The translations under genes were made by a program, and so were the position numbers. Positions 9,890-21,546 of a DNA stretch of 64,000 nucleotides are shown in pieces (position 1 is the stretch's first letter; each line of letters opens with the position of its first letter). Under the pieces are notes generated by a model. It did not search any database. It was given only the letters and a program-made list of their open reading frames with translations, and was not told the origin of the DNA. The stretch comes from Ampullaceana balthica (Eukaryota > Mollusca > Gastropoda > Lymnaeidae): contig CALYLW010000337.1 of the NCBI GenBank assembly GCA_944989445.1, positions 434,001 through 498,000 of the forward strand. Direction: 5' to 3'.

Positions 9890-11545
9890 CGGTAGGAGAC
9901 AAGACAGAACAACCCACCCCAGGGTAAAGGAGCAGGTTAGGGACATGTAGAGACCAGGACAGAATAACACACCCCGGGGTAAGAGAGCAGGTTAGGGACA
10001 TGTAGAGACCAGGACAGAATAACACACCCGGTGTAAGAGAGCAGGTTAGGGACATGTAGAGACCAGGACAGAATAACACACCCCGGGGGTAAGAGAGAAG
10101 GTTAGGGACATGTAGAGACCAGGACAGAATAACCCAACCCGGGGTTAGAGAGCAGGCAGTGAGAGAGAGTCGTAGAGAGAGAGTCGTAGAAAGAGAGTCG
10201 TAGAGAGAGAGTCGTAGAGAGAGAGAGTCGTAGAGAGAGAGTCGTAGAGAGAGAGTCGTATAGAGAGAGAGTCGTAGAGAGAGAGTCGTAGAGAGAGAGA
10301 GTCGTAGAGTGAGAGTCGTAGAGTGAGAGTCGTAGAGAGACAGTCGTATAGAGAGAGAGTCGTAGAGAGAGAGTCGCAGAGAGAGAGTCGTAGAGAGAGA
10401 GAGTCGTAGAGAGAGAGAGTCGTAGAGTGAGAGTCGTAGAGGACAGAATAACACACCCGGTGTAAGAGAGCAGGTTAGGGACATGTAGAGACCAGGACAG
10501 AATAACACATCCCGGGGTAAGAGAGCAGGTTAGGGACATGTAGAGACCAGGACAGAATAACACACCCCGGGGGTAAGAGAGAAGGTTAGGGACATGTAGA
10601 GACCAGGACAGAATAACCCACCCCGGGGTAAGAGAGCAGGCAGTGAGAGAGAGTCGTAGAGAGAGAGTCGTAGAAAGAGTGTCGTAGAGAGAGAGTCGTA
10701 GAGAGAGAGAGTCGTAGAGAGAGAGAGTCGTAGAGAGAGAGTCGTAGAGAGAGAGTCGTATAGAGAGAGAGTCGTAGAGAGAGAGAGTCGCAGAGAGAGA
10801 GTCGTAGAGAGAGAGTCGTAGAGAGAGAGTCGTAGAGTGAGAGTCGTAGAGTGAGAGTCGTAGAGAGACAGTCGTATAGAGAGAGAGTCGTAGAGAGAGA
10901 GTCGCAGAGAGAGAGTCGTAGAGAGAGAGAGTCGTAGAGAGAGAGAGTCGTAGAGAGAGAGTCGTAGAGAGAGAGTCGTAGAGAGAGAGAGTCGTAGAGA
11001 GAGAGAGTCGTAGAGTGAGAGTCGTAGAGTGAGAGTCGAAGAGTGAGAGTCGTAGAGTGAGAGTCGTAGAGGACAGAATAACACACCCGGTGTAAGAGAG
11101 CAGGTTAGGGACATGTAGAGACCAGGACAGAATAACACACCCCGGGGTAAGAGAGCAGGTTAGGGACATGTAGAGACCAGGACAGAATAACACACCCCGG
11201 GGGTAAGAGAGAAGGTTAGGGACATGTAGAGACCAGGACAGAATAACCCACCCCGGGGTAAGAGAGCAGGCAGTGAGAGAGAGTCGTAGAGAGAGAGAGT
11301 CGTAGAGAGAGAGTCGTAGAAAGAGAGTCGTAGAGAGAGAGAGTCGTAGAGAGAGAGTCGTAGAGAGAGAGAGTCGTAGAGAGAGAGTCGTATAGAGTGA
11401 GAGTCGTAGAGAGACAGTCGTAGAGAGTCGTAGTGAGAGAGTCGTAGAGAGAGTCGTAGAGAGAGAGTCATAGAGAGAGTCGTAGAGAGAGAGTCGTAGA
11501 GAGAGAGTCGTAGAGAGAGAGAGAGAGTCGTAGAGAGAGCAAATG
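9890..11545. repeat. higher-order minisatellite: 55-bp and 14-16-bp units
   Basis: Two kinds of tandem unit alternate. One is about 55 bp and carries GACAGAATAACACACCCCGG and AGGTTAGGGACATGTAGAG. The other is GTCGTAGAGAGAGA with dinucleotide length variation. Blocks of about four 55-bp units followed by a long run of the short unit recur three times (about 9945-10440, 10441-11070, 11071-11545). This is a higher-order repeat. The long minus-strand frames rich in L, S, R, Y and D come from the repeat period and are not genes. Confidence 0.9.
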
Positions 11546-11860
11546 TAGTAACCAGAAGTTATGCCTAATAAAGAGAAGAACTGTTAGTATTTAAGCTGAC
11601 TTTGTTTTAAGTATACAAGTTGAAGAGTCAGTCAAGCAGTATGAAGGAGCTTTACAATAACTAATAGTTTATCGGGACCGTAATTTATTTCCGATTGACA
11701 GAAATTTCTTTTTAATCGTTTTCATGTTAAACGTATTTCACAGCATATATTTCAAACGAAAAGTTTCAATTTGAGAAATTGTTCGCGAGCCGAAATGTGA
11801 ACACAGAAGAGCCGCAGTTCAACCACCGTTTATTTAGACATTTTCATGGGTACCCGGTCG

Positions 11861-12095
11861 CAGTGGCGTAGCGAGTGGGGGCGGGGGGGGGGACATATGT
11901 CCCCGGGCGCCACGTTAGGGGGGTGCCAAAATGAGTATTAAAACTTGTTACTTAATTTTATTTTGATGTAAACTTATGTATCCAAAATACGCTTGCAAGA
12001 TTGAATTTTGAAGGTCTGAAAATATCTTCATTACAAGCCAGTTAGCAAGCATGATTTTGGCGCCCCCATTGAGCATTAAGGGGCGCCATTCTACT
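11861..12095. mobile_element. hAT terminal fragment
   Basis: Starts CAGTGGCGTAGCGAG, the terminal sequence of the ZMYM1-like hAT family. Its interior (GGGGTGCCAAAATGAGTATT ... GGCGCCCC.TTGAG) is the reverse complement of the right end of the hAT at 13244-15844. It is a truncated or solo end; no second terminus is seen. Confidence 0.65.
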
Positions 12096-12154
12096 CATAA
12101 ATAAATGACACATCCGCAATGTAGGATTGCTGATGGCGTTTTAAATTTTAAAAA

Positions 12155-12641
12155 ACCCGTAAAAAAACAAGTTTTTGACTATAAATCCTTTATGTACGAG
12201 ACGTAACTAAAAGAATGTTCATTATAATACGTAGCGCAAGACCATCCAAAAATACAAAATTGTAGTTATGTGTCGTAAAACGTGTTTAATATAATACGCA
12301 CCAATCAGGAATATGTTTATAAAAAGTGGTGTCAATATAATACGCACCTTATTGCGCGACAGAAAGGTTGTTCAATATAATACGCACCGCGACACTCTAT
12401 CTCAAAAAATAACATGATACATAGGAATAAATAAAATCATCTAAAAAATCAATAATTTAATTACGGTACATGCGATCGATCTGAAATTTTGAGACATTGT
12501 TTTTATCATCGGTACAAAACTGACTGCAAAATTTCAGCTCGCTAGCTTACGAGGAATTGGGTTAAAAATCGATCCAAAGTTTTGGCGACAAACAAGCAAG
12601 GGCGCAATCAACCAGACACCACGAGTTAATATAAAGGATTT
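12155..12641 (+). repeat. type B dispersed repeat, copy B1
   Basis: Starts with CCCGTAAAAAAACAAG and TTTTTGACTATAAATCC and ends GTTAATATAAAGGATTT. The ends resemble type A, but the interior differs: it holds four AATATAATACGCAC-like motifs (near 12222, 12285, 12331 and 12373). The inverted pair GATCGATCTGAAATTTTG / AAAATTTCAGCTCGCTAGC resembles that of type A. Non-coding; class unknown. Confidence 0.75.
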
Positions 12642-12721
12642 TTTTTTAAACTGAGTTGCTGGGACTAAATCGCTCGTGGCTATTATATTTACCAATTAAT
12701 AAAGCCGCTTAGTGTTTCTGC

Positions 12722-12800
12722 GGCTGGATAGCGAAGTCAAAAGTACGCTCGCCTCAAAATCTGAGGGGCGTGGGATCGAGCTCACGTTAAAGCCACAATA
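12722..12800 (+). other. tRNA-like sequence, probable tRNA pseudogene or SINE head
   Basis: GGCTGGATAGCGAAG resembles a split A box, and GTGGGATCGAGCTCAC resembles a B box and T arm (GGGATCGAGCTC against GGTTCGANNCC). The 3' part GTTAAAGCCAC can pair weakly with GCGGCTGG. Stems are too imperfect for a functional tRNA call. It sits between repeats B1 and B2. Confidence 0.3.
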
Positions 12801-13504
12801 ATAAAAAAAATACGGAAAAAAACAAGTATTTCACTATAAATCCTTTATGTACGAGACGTAACTAAAAGAATGTTCATTACAATACGCAGCGCCAGACCAT
12901 CCAGAAATACAAAATTGCAGTTGTGTCGTAAAACATGTTTAATATAATGCGCACTGATCAGGAATGTTTATAAAAAGAGTTGTCAATAAAATACGCACCT
13001 TATTGCGCGACAGAAAGGTTGTTCAATATAATACGCACCGCGACGCTCTATCTCAAAAAATAGCATGATACATAGGAATAAATAAAATAATCTAAAAAAT
13101 CAATTATTTAATTACGATACATGCGATCGATCTGAAATTTTGATACATTGTTTTAATTATCGGTACAAAACTGCTTGCAAAATTTCAGCTCGCTAGCTTA
13201 CGAGCAAGTGGGTTAAAAATCGATCAAAAGTTTTGGCGACAAGCAGTGGCGTAGCTAGGGTCATCTGCGCCCGGGGACAAGACACAAATTCTGCGCCCCT
13301 TCTTGGACCGACAGATTCTGGGGGGCTCAGTTTGAAATTTTACGGTTTATATCGTTCATTTTCCAAGCATCTGGTATTTTAATGAAGTAGAATACAGAAT
13401 AATAATTTTCTATTCGATTGTAAACAATTTATTTGAAGAAAAAATAGACTCTACTAATTATACATGACTGGAATAGACATAGTCTACAACAAATAGATCC
13501 TCCT

Positions 13505-15530
13505 TCATTTGACACTCGCAAACTCGTTAATCACATTGTCAAAATTAATATTCTCAAGTGTTTCTCTTTTGATGCAAAAGAGTGCAAGATCACTAAGACG
13601 ATCTTGTCCCATTGAAGCATGTAAATAAGACAAAATAAGCTTCAGTTTGCTAAAGGACCACTTACAGCTTGAAATTGAAACAGCAATTGTTAGAAGTATT
13701 TGCAGTGGAATGCACAGATTTGGAAATATGTCATCTCAATATGAAACAATACAACCAAGAAGCTCCAAAGAAGTTTCAGGTAGAACTTAAGTCAAGGAAC
13801 TGAACAGCATTTTGTAGTCTCCGATTGCTGTGCATAATTCGTGACCATTGAAGTCAGTGCCGTAGAAATTTCCAAAATATAAGCAATTTTGACAAGGTGT
13901 ATCGACATTTGTCTCAGCGAGAAGAGTTTTGAAGTTTATTAAAAATCCAAATTTGGTGTTTAAGATTTTTAGACCAAAAAAACCGTATTGATATCTCCTG
14001 TTGGAGTCTATCAATTACGCAGTTCCTAACACGTGCAATTTCTTCTTCTGCCGAAAGTCCTGCATCTCTTGCTAATTCTCCAGGTATCCTCCGATGTCGT
14101 CTAATCATTCTGTCAACCTCGATTCCCCAAGTTGTGCATCTTGTTTTTCCATTGTCAATCGCAACTAGGATAAAATTATCACGAATGTTGACAAGTTCTT
14201 GCACCAGCGATTCAAGATCAGATGCTGCTTCCTTGAAATTCATAGTATTTTCCTGCAACCGTTTCTGGACACAATCAATTTTCCAAAGTATGATATTCCA
14301 GAAATGTATCAAAACTAGGAAGTTTAAGTTTAATATACCTGCCAGTAAAGTTTCTGCATCACTTCTGTTGTCAGGTGCCATAGTTGAATCTTCTGATAAT
14401 TTTTTCCAACAGCCCTACTAGTTCATATAGTCCTTCATAAATAGCTTTAACAGCTTCTGATCGTGCACTCCAGCATGTTTTAGACTCCCTCTTCACTGTG
14501 ATTGGCACAATTCTTTTTAATTCTTCACAATGAGTTGTTGAATGAGAGAAAAACAAATATATACTTTCAACTGTTCCAAAATACGTGATAACAACTGGAT
14601 CCTGTTTAGCTAGGGTTGCCAAATACGTGGATACCAAAAGGTGGGCATAATCAAACCATAAGAAGGACGTCAAAGGAGGACATTTTGAATATTTCATTTG
14701 AGTCGTCCCGGATTAAACTTAAAGTCAGTACAATTTTATTGTAATAGCTGCCACTGTTCATGCAATAGTCTTTAAAAACTGTTCATTTTTGTCTTGTACT
14801 AATGATTTAAGATTGCTGTATTGGTCAAACAATTGCACACCATCTACAATATCCATCTCTTTCAAATACAATATACACGCCTAAAGGTCATCAAGTTTAA
14901 ATTCATTGATATTATCTAAGTACATACAATTAAAGCATTGAAATTCATCAAGTTTTCAACCACTTTTCTAAGTAACTAATGTATGTTTCATACACCAACT
15001 TAACATCTGCAAATCTTTTCTTCTTGACCACTTTCCTTAAGTCTTCTCAACATCTCCTTGACTTTCAGTGAAATAAATGTCTCTTCCAATCTATTTTTCA
15101 AAACTTACAAGGTTGTGTGAAGAAGGCTCATAACCTCCATGACTGCTGTTTCTTCCATTTCATTTTCAATGACTGCGATATTTTTTAACCTAGAACCAGA
15201 ACTAGATTTTTTCGTCCTTGTCTAGATTTCTAGGTTTTAAAAATGTCCCTAACCTATTTTTATTTAAAGTAAACATACAATGTAATATTTTTAAAAACGA
15301 TACATAAAAAGTATAATATAAAATATAAGAAAAGCCCCACATTTTAAACGATTTTAGCTTAGCCTGCCGGACGGAGAACATTGAGCTAAAAAGGAGGACA
15401 TGTCCTCCTTCTGCCCGACGTCTGGCAACCCTATGTTTAGCTGAGTTTAAGCTGTGGTTGTCACAGTTTGCAAACAATGCCCTTTGATTTCTGGCACCTA
15501 TTCGCTGTTGAAGGCCGGATATATGCCCAG
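13505..15530 (-). pseudogene. ZMYM1-like hAT transposase, broken
   Basis: On the minus strand, in order: MTGHISGLQQRIGAR with CDNHSLN (15430-15534); after the nested hAT, VKRESKTCWSARSEAVKAI (about 14400-14590); RSDAETLLAGILNLNFLV and GKTRCTTWGIEVDR (13914-14381); and the C-terminal dimerisation region with SFSKLKLI and the LALFCIKRETLENI-type ending (13510-13760). The order matches the DUF4371/hAT C-terminal architecture of ZMYM1-like proteins. Frameshifts, stops and the 823-bp insertion make it inactive. The closest copy in the window is at 16936-18790. Confidence 0.85.
14611..15433 (-). mobile_element. second hAT nested in the first, TAGGGTTGCCA termini
   Basis: 823 bp with termini TAGGGTTGCCA and TGGCAACCCTA and the 8-bp duplication TGTTTAGC at 14603-14610 and 15434-15441. 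A minus-strand transposase remnant includes EKLDEFQCFN and LKEMDIVDGVQLFDQYSN. Its subterminal CCTCCTTTGACGTCC and GTCCGCC-like parts match the hAT at 51412-52380, so both belong to one family. Confidence 0.9.
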
Positions 15531-15911
15531 TCATTACATCAGCATTGTTATGTTATTGTGACCGACAGTCGGCTAGAGGTATGTTATCATATTCCAGTTT
15601 CTCTACGGTAACTGTTTCAAGCAATGGTTATTTTTTTAGTTTTAAAATCCACATGGCGCCCCTTAATGCTCAATAGGGCGCCAAAATCATACTTGCCAAC
15701 TTTTTTATAAAGAAGATATTTGTTGAGCTCCAAATTCAATCTTGCAAACTTATTTGAAATGCAATAGTTTACATCAAAATAAATTTAAATAATAAATTTT
15801 AATACTCATTTTGCCGCCCCCTGCACCCCCTAGCTACGCCACTGGCGACAAGCAAGCAAGGGCTGGCGGCCGCAGACACCACTAGTTAATATAAAGGATT
15901 TAATGGGAAAA

Positions 15912-16391
15912 AACCGTAAAAAAACAAAGTTTTTGACTATAAATCCTTTATGTACGTGAAGTAACTAAAAGAATGTTCATTATAATACGCAGCGCAAGAC
16001 CATCCAAAAATACAAAATTGCAGTTTTGTCGTAAAACATGTTTAATATAATGCGCACTGATCAGGAATATGTTTATAAAAAGTGTTGTCAATAAAATACG
16101 CACCTTATTGCGCGACAGAAAGGTTGTTCAATATAATGCGCACCCTTACACTCTATCTAAAAAAAATAACATGATACATAGGAATAAATAAAATAATCTA
16201 AAAAATCAATAATTCAATACGGTACATGCGATCAATCTGAAATTGTGATACATTATTTTTATTATCGGTACGAAACTGCCTGCAAAATTTCAGCTCGCTA
16301 GCTTACGAGCAAGTGGGTTAAAAAATCGATCAAAAGTTTTGGCGACAAGCAAGGGCGGGTGCAGACATCACGAGTTAATTAATATAAAGGA
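15912..16391 (+). repeat. type B dispersed repeat, copy B3
   Basis: Begins ACCGTAAAAAAACAAAG only about ten bases after the 3' end of B2 and ends GTTAATTAATATAAAGGATTT. It has the same ATAATGCGCAC/ATACGCAC motif series as B1 and B2. With B1 and B2 it forms a head-to-tail cluster. Confidence 0.75.
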
Positions 16392-16516
16392 TTTAAAAAT
16401 GATGAATGACTAACGCTAAGAAAGTCCTCCACTGACCTGGAAAGGCAATGGGGCGCCCACCAAGGTCTACCAAGCCCCTAGTAAGTTCTAATGGAAACAT
16501 TAGGACCCCCTACGAC

Positions 16517-16890
16517 CAGTGGCGTCACTAGGGGGATGCGGTGGGGGAGGGCCGCCCCGTATGACACCATCAGGGGTGTGACACCAAAATCTAAAATTTA
16601 CTCTGTACGATTTTATGTCAAAAAAGAGACAACTTTTCACTTAGAAACAAAAATTAATAATAAAACCAAATGCAATGAAATTCATTAAACGCGAAAACTT
16701 TAAGGGGGAATGCGAGGGTTGTAGAACGCACCAGGGTACACCATCAAAAGGGGTGATACCAAAATGTTAAACTCAGTATGTTCCCGTTATTTGGCACTGA
16801 AATACTCGGAGGAGGTCTATGCGTTAAGTCGTGAAGGGGTGACACCATGAGCTACCACCCCGGGTGACACCAACCCTAGTGACGCCTCTG
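16517..16890. mobile_element. hAT MITE
   Basis: 374 bp between CAGTGGCGTCACTAGGG and CCCTAGTGACGCCTCTG. It is flanked by CCTACGAC and CCTGCGAC, an 8-bp duplication with one mismatch. Internally it repeats GGGGTG(A/T)CACCA-like units. It has no transposase and lies at the left edge of the ZMYM1-like relic. Confidence 0.8.
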
Positions 16891-16935
16891 CCTGCGACCA
16901 TCGGTTACATCATCATGTTCAAACTCAAAATCTTC

Positions 16936-18790
16936 ATTTGAGTTTTCAAATGGTTTCAACAAATGGAGAAAGCCAGAAAAACTACAGTCTCATGAAAACA
17001 GTCTTGGCCACCGCAGAGCTTTTACTACGTGGAAGGAAGCCGAGCAGAGGATACTTGATAAAACTGGAATTGATGTCCAAGTACAAGTTCAAATTCAATT
17101 GGAAAAACAACGTTGACGCGATATTTTGAAAATAATACTTACCTGTATTAAGCTTCTAGTTTCACAAAATTTTACACTGCGTGGCCATGAAGAACATCTG
17201 CATAACGAAGAGGTTAAAAATGTTGGAAACTTTCTCTCTGTAATCAATCTCGTTGCTCAGTATGATCCACTGTTAGAAAAACACCAACAACATGCCCGAG
17301 AAAATCAAGGTTCTGTATCTTATTTATCACCGGAAATCAAAATGAATTTATCCACCTATTTAATCCACTGTAAGGAATCAGCTGTTGCGTGAAGTCAGAA
17401 AAAAACAAGTACTACGGTATTTTACTTGACTCAACACCCGATCTAGGACACCGGCAACAGCTTTCCCAAGTCCTCAGATTTGTGGATGTGGATTTTCAAA
17501 CTAAAAAAGTAACTATCAAAGAATCCTTTTTTAGGTTTTGTTCAGATATATTCCAAAGACACAGCAAGCCTTGAAAGAGTTATCGTAGAGAACCTGGAAG
17601 CTGATAATATACCTCTAGCCGACTGTCGGTTACAATGTTATGACAATGCTGCTGTAATGACTGGGCATATATCCGGCCTTAAACAGCGAATATGTGCTAG
17701 AAATCACAAAACAGTTGAAAGTATATTTGTTTTTCTCTCGTTCCGCAACTCGTTAGGAAGAATTAAAAAGAGTTGTGGCAATCACAGTGAAGAGGGATTC
17801 TGAAACACGCTGGAGTGCACGATCAGAAGCTGTTAAAGCTATTTATGAAGGACTAGATGAACTAGTAGGGCTGTTAAAAAAAAATTATCAGAAGATGCAA
17901 CTATGACACCTGACACCAGAAGTGATGTAGAAACTTTGCTGGCAGGTATATTGAACTTTAACTTTCTAGTTTTGTTACAATTCTGGATCATCATACTTGG
18001 GAAAATTGATCGTGTCCAGAAAAGGCTATAGGATTCTACTATGAATTTCAAGGAAGCAGCATCTGATTTTGAATCACTGGAGCAAGAAATTGTCAAAATT
18101 TGTGATAATTTGACCGAGGTAGACAATGGAAAAACAAGATGCACAACTTGGGGAATCGAGGTTGACAGAAGGATTAGACGACATCGTAGGATGCCTGGAG
18201 AATTAGCAAGAGATGCAGGACTTTCTGCAGAAGAAGAAATTGCTCGTGTTATGAACAGCGTAATTGATAGACTCCAACAAGAGATATAAATACGGTTTTT
18301 ACGTCTAAAAAACCTTAACACCAAATTTAGATTTTTCCTAGACGTCAAAACTCTTCTCGCTGAGACAAATGTTGACACACTTCATCAAAATTGCTTAGAT
18401 TTTGCAAATTTCTAAGACACTTACGTCAATGGTCACGAATTGTGCACAGAAATCGGAGACTGCAAAATGCTGCTCAGTACCCGGACTGAAGTTCTACCGG
18501 AAACTCCTTTGGATCTTCTTTGTTTTATTGTTTCATATGGATACGTATTTCCGAATCTGCGCATTTCACTGCAAATACTTCTAACAATTGCTGTTTCAAT
18601 TGCAAGCTGTGAGCGGTCCTTCAGCAAACTGAAGCTTATTTTGTTTTATTTACGTGCTTCAATGGGACAAGATCGTCATAGTGATCTTGCACTCCTTAGC
18701 ATCAAAAGAGAAACACTTGAGAATATTAATTGTGACAACGTGATTGACGAATGTGCGACAGTCAGATCAAGGAAGATCAATTTTTTGTAG
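16936..18790 (+). pseudogene. ZMYM1-like hAT transposase, broken
   Basis: Plus-strand pieces in order: TTWKEAEQRILDKTGIDV (about 17015); TLRGHEEHLHNEEVKNVGNF and YDPLLEKHQQ (17126-17392); YYGILLDSTPDLGHRQQL (17389-17574); the MTGHISGL homologue near 17655; RSDVETLLAGI, then FKEAASDFESLEQ with GKTRCTTWGIEVDRR (17920-18289); and the hAT dimerisation region SIASCERSFSKLKLI with RHSDLALLSIKRETLENI (18440-18790). It is the same family as 13505-15530 in the opposite orientation, with several frameshifts. The right terminus CCCTAGCTACGCCACTG ends at 19032. The left terminus was not found. Confidence 0.85.
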
Positions 18791-19049
18791 GCTGTCTATT
18801 CCAGTCATGTATAATTAATAGAGTATATATATTTTTTTTCAAATAAATTGTTTACAATCGTATAGAGAATTATTAGTATGTATTCTATTTCATTAAAATA
18901 CCAGATGCTTCGAAAATGAACCATATAAACCATATAAAATTTCAAATCTTTTTTGGGGGATCAGTCGGTCCAAGAAGGGGCGCAGACTTTGTTTCATGTC
19001 CCCGGGCGCAGATGACCCTAGCTACGCCACTGCCCGGGCGCAATTTTAC

Positions 19050-19530
19050 TACTGTCACAACTTCTTTTCGGACTCATGCCCATCGTATCTTACTGAACTT
19101 TTGTCGGTCTACTCACCCACTCGCCAGCTACGATCTTCTGCAGACACACGCGTTCTCTCTGTTCCAACAAATTCCAACAACACGCACCAAAACATTTGGT
19201 GAAAGGTCGTTCTCTTTTTGTGCAGCCAAACAATGGAATTCTCTTCCATTACACATACGTGGTATTCAAACAACCAAGTCCTTCAAGACTGCACTTAAGA
19301 CACATCTTTTCAAAATTTATTTTCAAAATTGATGAAACAACATTTCTTGTAAATGATTAACGTAGCTTATGTATAATGTACTGTAATTTTGTGTGTTTGT
19401 TGTGATATGAAAGTTAATTTAATACTTATAGGTATGTTATTTCTTTCATGTAAAGCGCTGTGAGCCCAGTTCCTTACTGGGATACAGCGCTATATAAATA
19501 ATCAATTTATTATTATTATTATTATTACCC
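19050..19530 (+). mobile_element. LINE 3' end, same family as 41955-42998
   Basis: The frame gives FGERSFSFCAAKQWNSLPLH, nearly identical to the end of the LINE ORF at 42142-42951. It continues through the same 3' UTR (GTAAAGCGCTGTGAG, CAGCGCTATATAAATAAT) into an (ATT)n tail. It abuts the hAT terminus at 19032, so its 5' part is missing. Confidence 0.85.
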
Positions 19531-19534
19531 GTTG

Positions 19535-19780
19535 ACAGGCCTAGACTTTTCCTAGTCCGTATGCAAAAAGACGAACATAATAATGTTCGTTCTTCTTGTC
19601 CGGAATTCGGACGGGGAATGCGTTGCCTGATCAAACTAGAAAATCCAAAACTCTATTAACATTTAAAACTAATATATATATATATATTTTTTTTTAAATG
19701 CAAGACTAGACATAAGCATCAGATGAACGTAGGACTCAATGTCTTCTGTACAAACGAAGCGTCTGTAATATATAAGATAA

Positions 19781-19829
<49 letters not shown>

Positions 19830-19836
19830 ATCATGC
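19535..19836 (+). mobile_element. GATAA-type LINE 3' end
   Basis: Degraded coding end (GTCCGGAATTCGGACGGG corresponds to the FFPSGIRAWN region of the 23451 LINE), then the tail AACGTAGGACTCAATGTCTT, GAAGCGTCTG and about a dozen GATAA repeats (19764-19829). Confidence 0.75.
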
Positions 19837-19904
19837 AAAGAATGCCGATTAGATTGTCATCTATAAGAGAGATAACATGAATAATGAATAAATGAAAATC
19901 CACT

Positions 19905-20177
19905 TAAATATGTGATTGCTTACAATTTATTTAATGAAGTTTTAAATGGCTTCACGCTTGTTACGATATTAGAGTGCAGCCTTACACTAAATACATACTT
20001 AAATAACAATACTGTGATTTGAAACAAGCTTATTTTCAAATAGGAAATACTGCTTTTGGGGGGAGGGGGGAAAAGCTTTGTGACGTCATATTTGAGGGGG
20101 TGGGGCTAACTTTTTGTGACGACGGGGGAGGGGGGGGAATCAGTCGAAATTGCGTAACGTCATTTATGGGCGGACCC
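19905..20177. mobile_element. PIF/Harbinger-like MITE, partial
   Basis: Matches the reverse complement of the 30177-30530 copy (TTACGATATTAGAGTGCAG, GTGACGTCATATTTGAGGGG). It ends ATGGGCGGACCC next to TTA. The left end is not clear. Confidence 0.6.
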
Positions 20178-20439
20178 TTATATAAAATTATAGCTTTTTT
20201 GCTTATTTTTTTAGTGTCTATGTTTTTTCTTTCGGATCTAGTGTGTTGTTGTGGGGTTGTTTGATTTTTTTTTGACGTGCTGGCTAGGGTTTTCCCCATA
20301 TTGTCATTGGCAGCACTGCATGTATTTTGCGTCTTAAGAAATGTGTCACCATTAAAAATCAGCTTATGATCAGATCTAATAATCGTTCTGATCAGCAGAC
20401 AAAATAGATAATTTAGAAAAAAATTCACCAAAATAAAAA

Positions 20440-20890
20440 TAATAAACTACAAAAGAGCCGCAAGATTAATTAGTTGTAAATATTAACAATCGGAGAGTGA
20501 AACACCATTAGTTAAATTACTAAATCTAGCAACAGTAGAGAATAGAAAAACATCATTAAATTATTAACAATTTAATAATATATAAGGCGTTATATTCTAA
20601 CCTGGAAATACAACACAACTATCTACTACACCCCTTAAAAAGGCATTTGAATATAGTGTAAACTCTTTTCTTGTTCAGAATGCAAGAACAAACACAGATC
20701 CTTTATCTTGCCGTCTGGAATCCGGGGTGTGGCATGAGTTGCCTAAACAAAACAGGAAACATAAAAATGTATTAACGTTTAAGACTCTAATTAAAATTCA
20801 AGGTTACACATAAACCATGGGGACGCGTAGGACGCAAAATCTTCTGTATAGAAGGAGCGTCTGAGGTATGAATATAAGATAAGATGACGT
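20440..20890 (+). mobile_element. GATAA-type LINE 3' end
   Basis: Contains a degraded coding end (CTTGCCGTCTGGAATCCGGG), then GCGTAGGACGCAAAATCTTC, AGAAGGAGCGTCTGAGG and a short ATAAGATAAGATGA tail. Same family as 19535 and 23376. Confidence 0.75.
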
Positions 20891-21010
20891 TATGCTTGAT
20901 TTAAATATAGAACTTACTTAATTGAATGACCATAAGCTTTTATTCCTTTTTTGGGGCAGTAGGTTAATTATAACCCTTACTAATTATTTGTTGTAAGTTT
21001 AAGTATAATT

Positions 21011-21052
21011 TATATATATATATATGAGTGTGTGTGTGAGTGAGTGTGTACA
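21011..21052. repeat. TA/TG microsatellite
   Basis: (TA)n followed by a GTGTGTGAGTGAGTG run. Confidence 0.7.
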
Positions 21053-21480
21053 GACTTAGAACTGCAGAACTCCAAACTCTTATCTGAAGGTTTGAAGATA
21101 TTTCAATATTTTCATTGTACAGCATGAAGTAATCATCATTATTAACTAGCTTTAATTCTATTGGATATCCCTGCCAACAGTTTGCTTTTATGGTTAGTAT
21201 TAACCATTTCATTGTCAGAGGTAGAGGTGAGAGGATGTGTTACGGAGTTGCTCTTAACTGGTGATATAATAATAATTATTATTATCATTATAGTTATTTT
21301 TTTTAAATATATGTTTGTAAATTTTCTTTTTAGAATTAACAATTTGTGAGAAGTCCATTTGCTTATGTAGAGTGAGAGCTAGAAATTAAAACTTTATTTG
21401 ACGATACAATTATGAACAGGTATAAATCATGCTTTTTTCATTGCAGGCTTTTAAAAACAATTCTTTCATAACATTTAAAA

Positions 21481-21546
21481 ATGGATTTGAATGTTATCTT
21501 ATTTGCTATAGTACTAATTTTCCTTTTCATCACGGAATGTTTACGC
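21481..21546 (+). CDS. candidate first exon of a diverged Smr-array paralogue
   Basis: An ATG opens 22 codons (MDLNVILFAIVLIFLFITEC and two more) before a GTGAGT donor at 21547. The length, exactly 66 nt in phase 0, equals the first exons of the three Smr copies (32035, 51151, 61639), and the product is likewise an acidic residue after Met followed by a hydrophobic run. A TTGCAG acceptor at about 21441-21446 suggests a preceding untranslated exon. Sequence identity is low, so homology rests on length, phase, position and character. Confidence 0.45.

Larger units (their letters stand above)
13244..15844 (-). mobile_element. hAT transposon, ZMYM1-like, inserted in repeat B2
   Basis: 2601 bp with 17-bp terminal inverted repeats CAGTGGCGTAGCTAGGG. 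It is flanked by the 8-bp target duplication GCGACAAG (13236-13243 and 15845-15852), as expected for hAT. It carries a broken transposase on the minus strand and a second, nested hAT at 14611-15433. The inner edge next to the right terminus matches 11861-12095. Confidence 0.92.
12813..15901 (+). repeat. type B dispersed repeat, copy B2, interrupted by a hAT
   Basis: The two halves, 12813-13243 and 15845-15901, join to a normal type B copy once the hAT at 13244-15844 and one copy of its 8-bp duplication are removed. The 3' end is ACTAGTTAATATAAAGGATTT. It lies head-to-tail with B1 and B3. Confidence 0.75.

Noticed and set aside
9852..11471. Long minus-strand open frames (up to 363 residues) rich in Leu, Ser, Arg, Tyr and Asp
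   Set aside because: They lie wholly inside the 55-bp/14-bp minisatellite, occur in several phases, and repeat with the DNA period. No splice sites or non-repetitive coding sequence support them.
20019..20431. Gly-rich plus-strand and Pro-rich minus-strand frames
   Set aside because: They run through the G-rich end of a PIF/Harbinger-like MITE.
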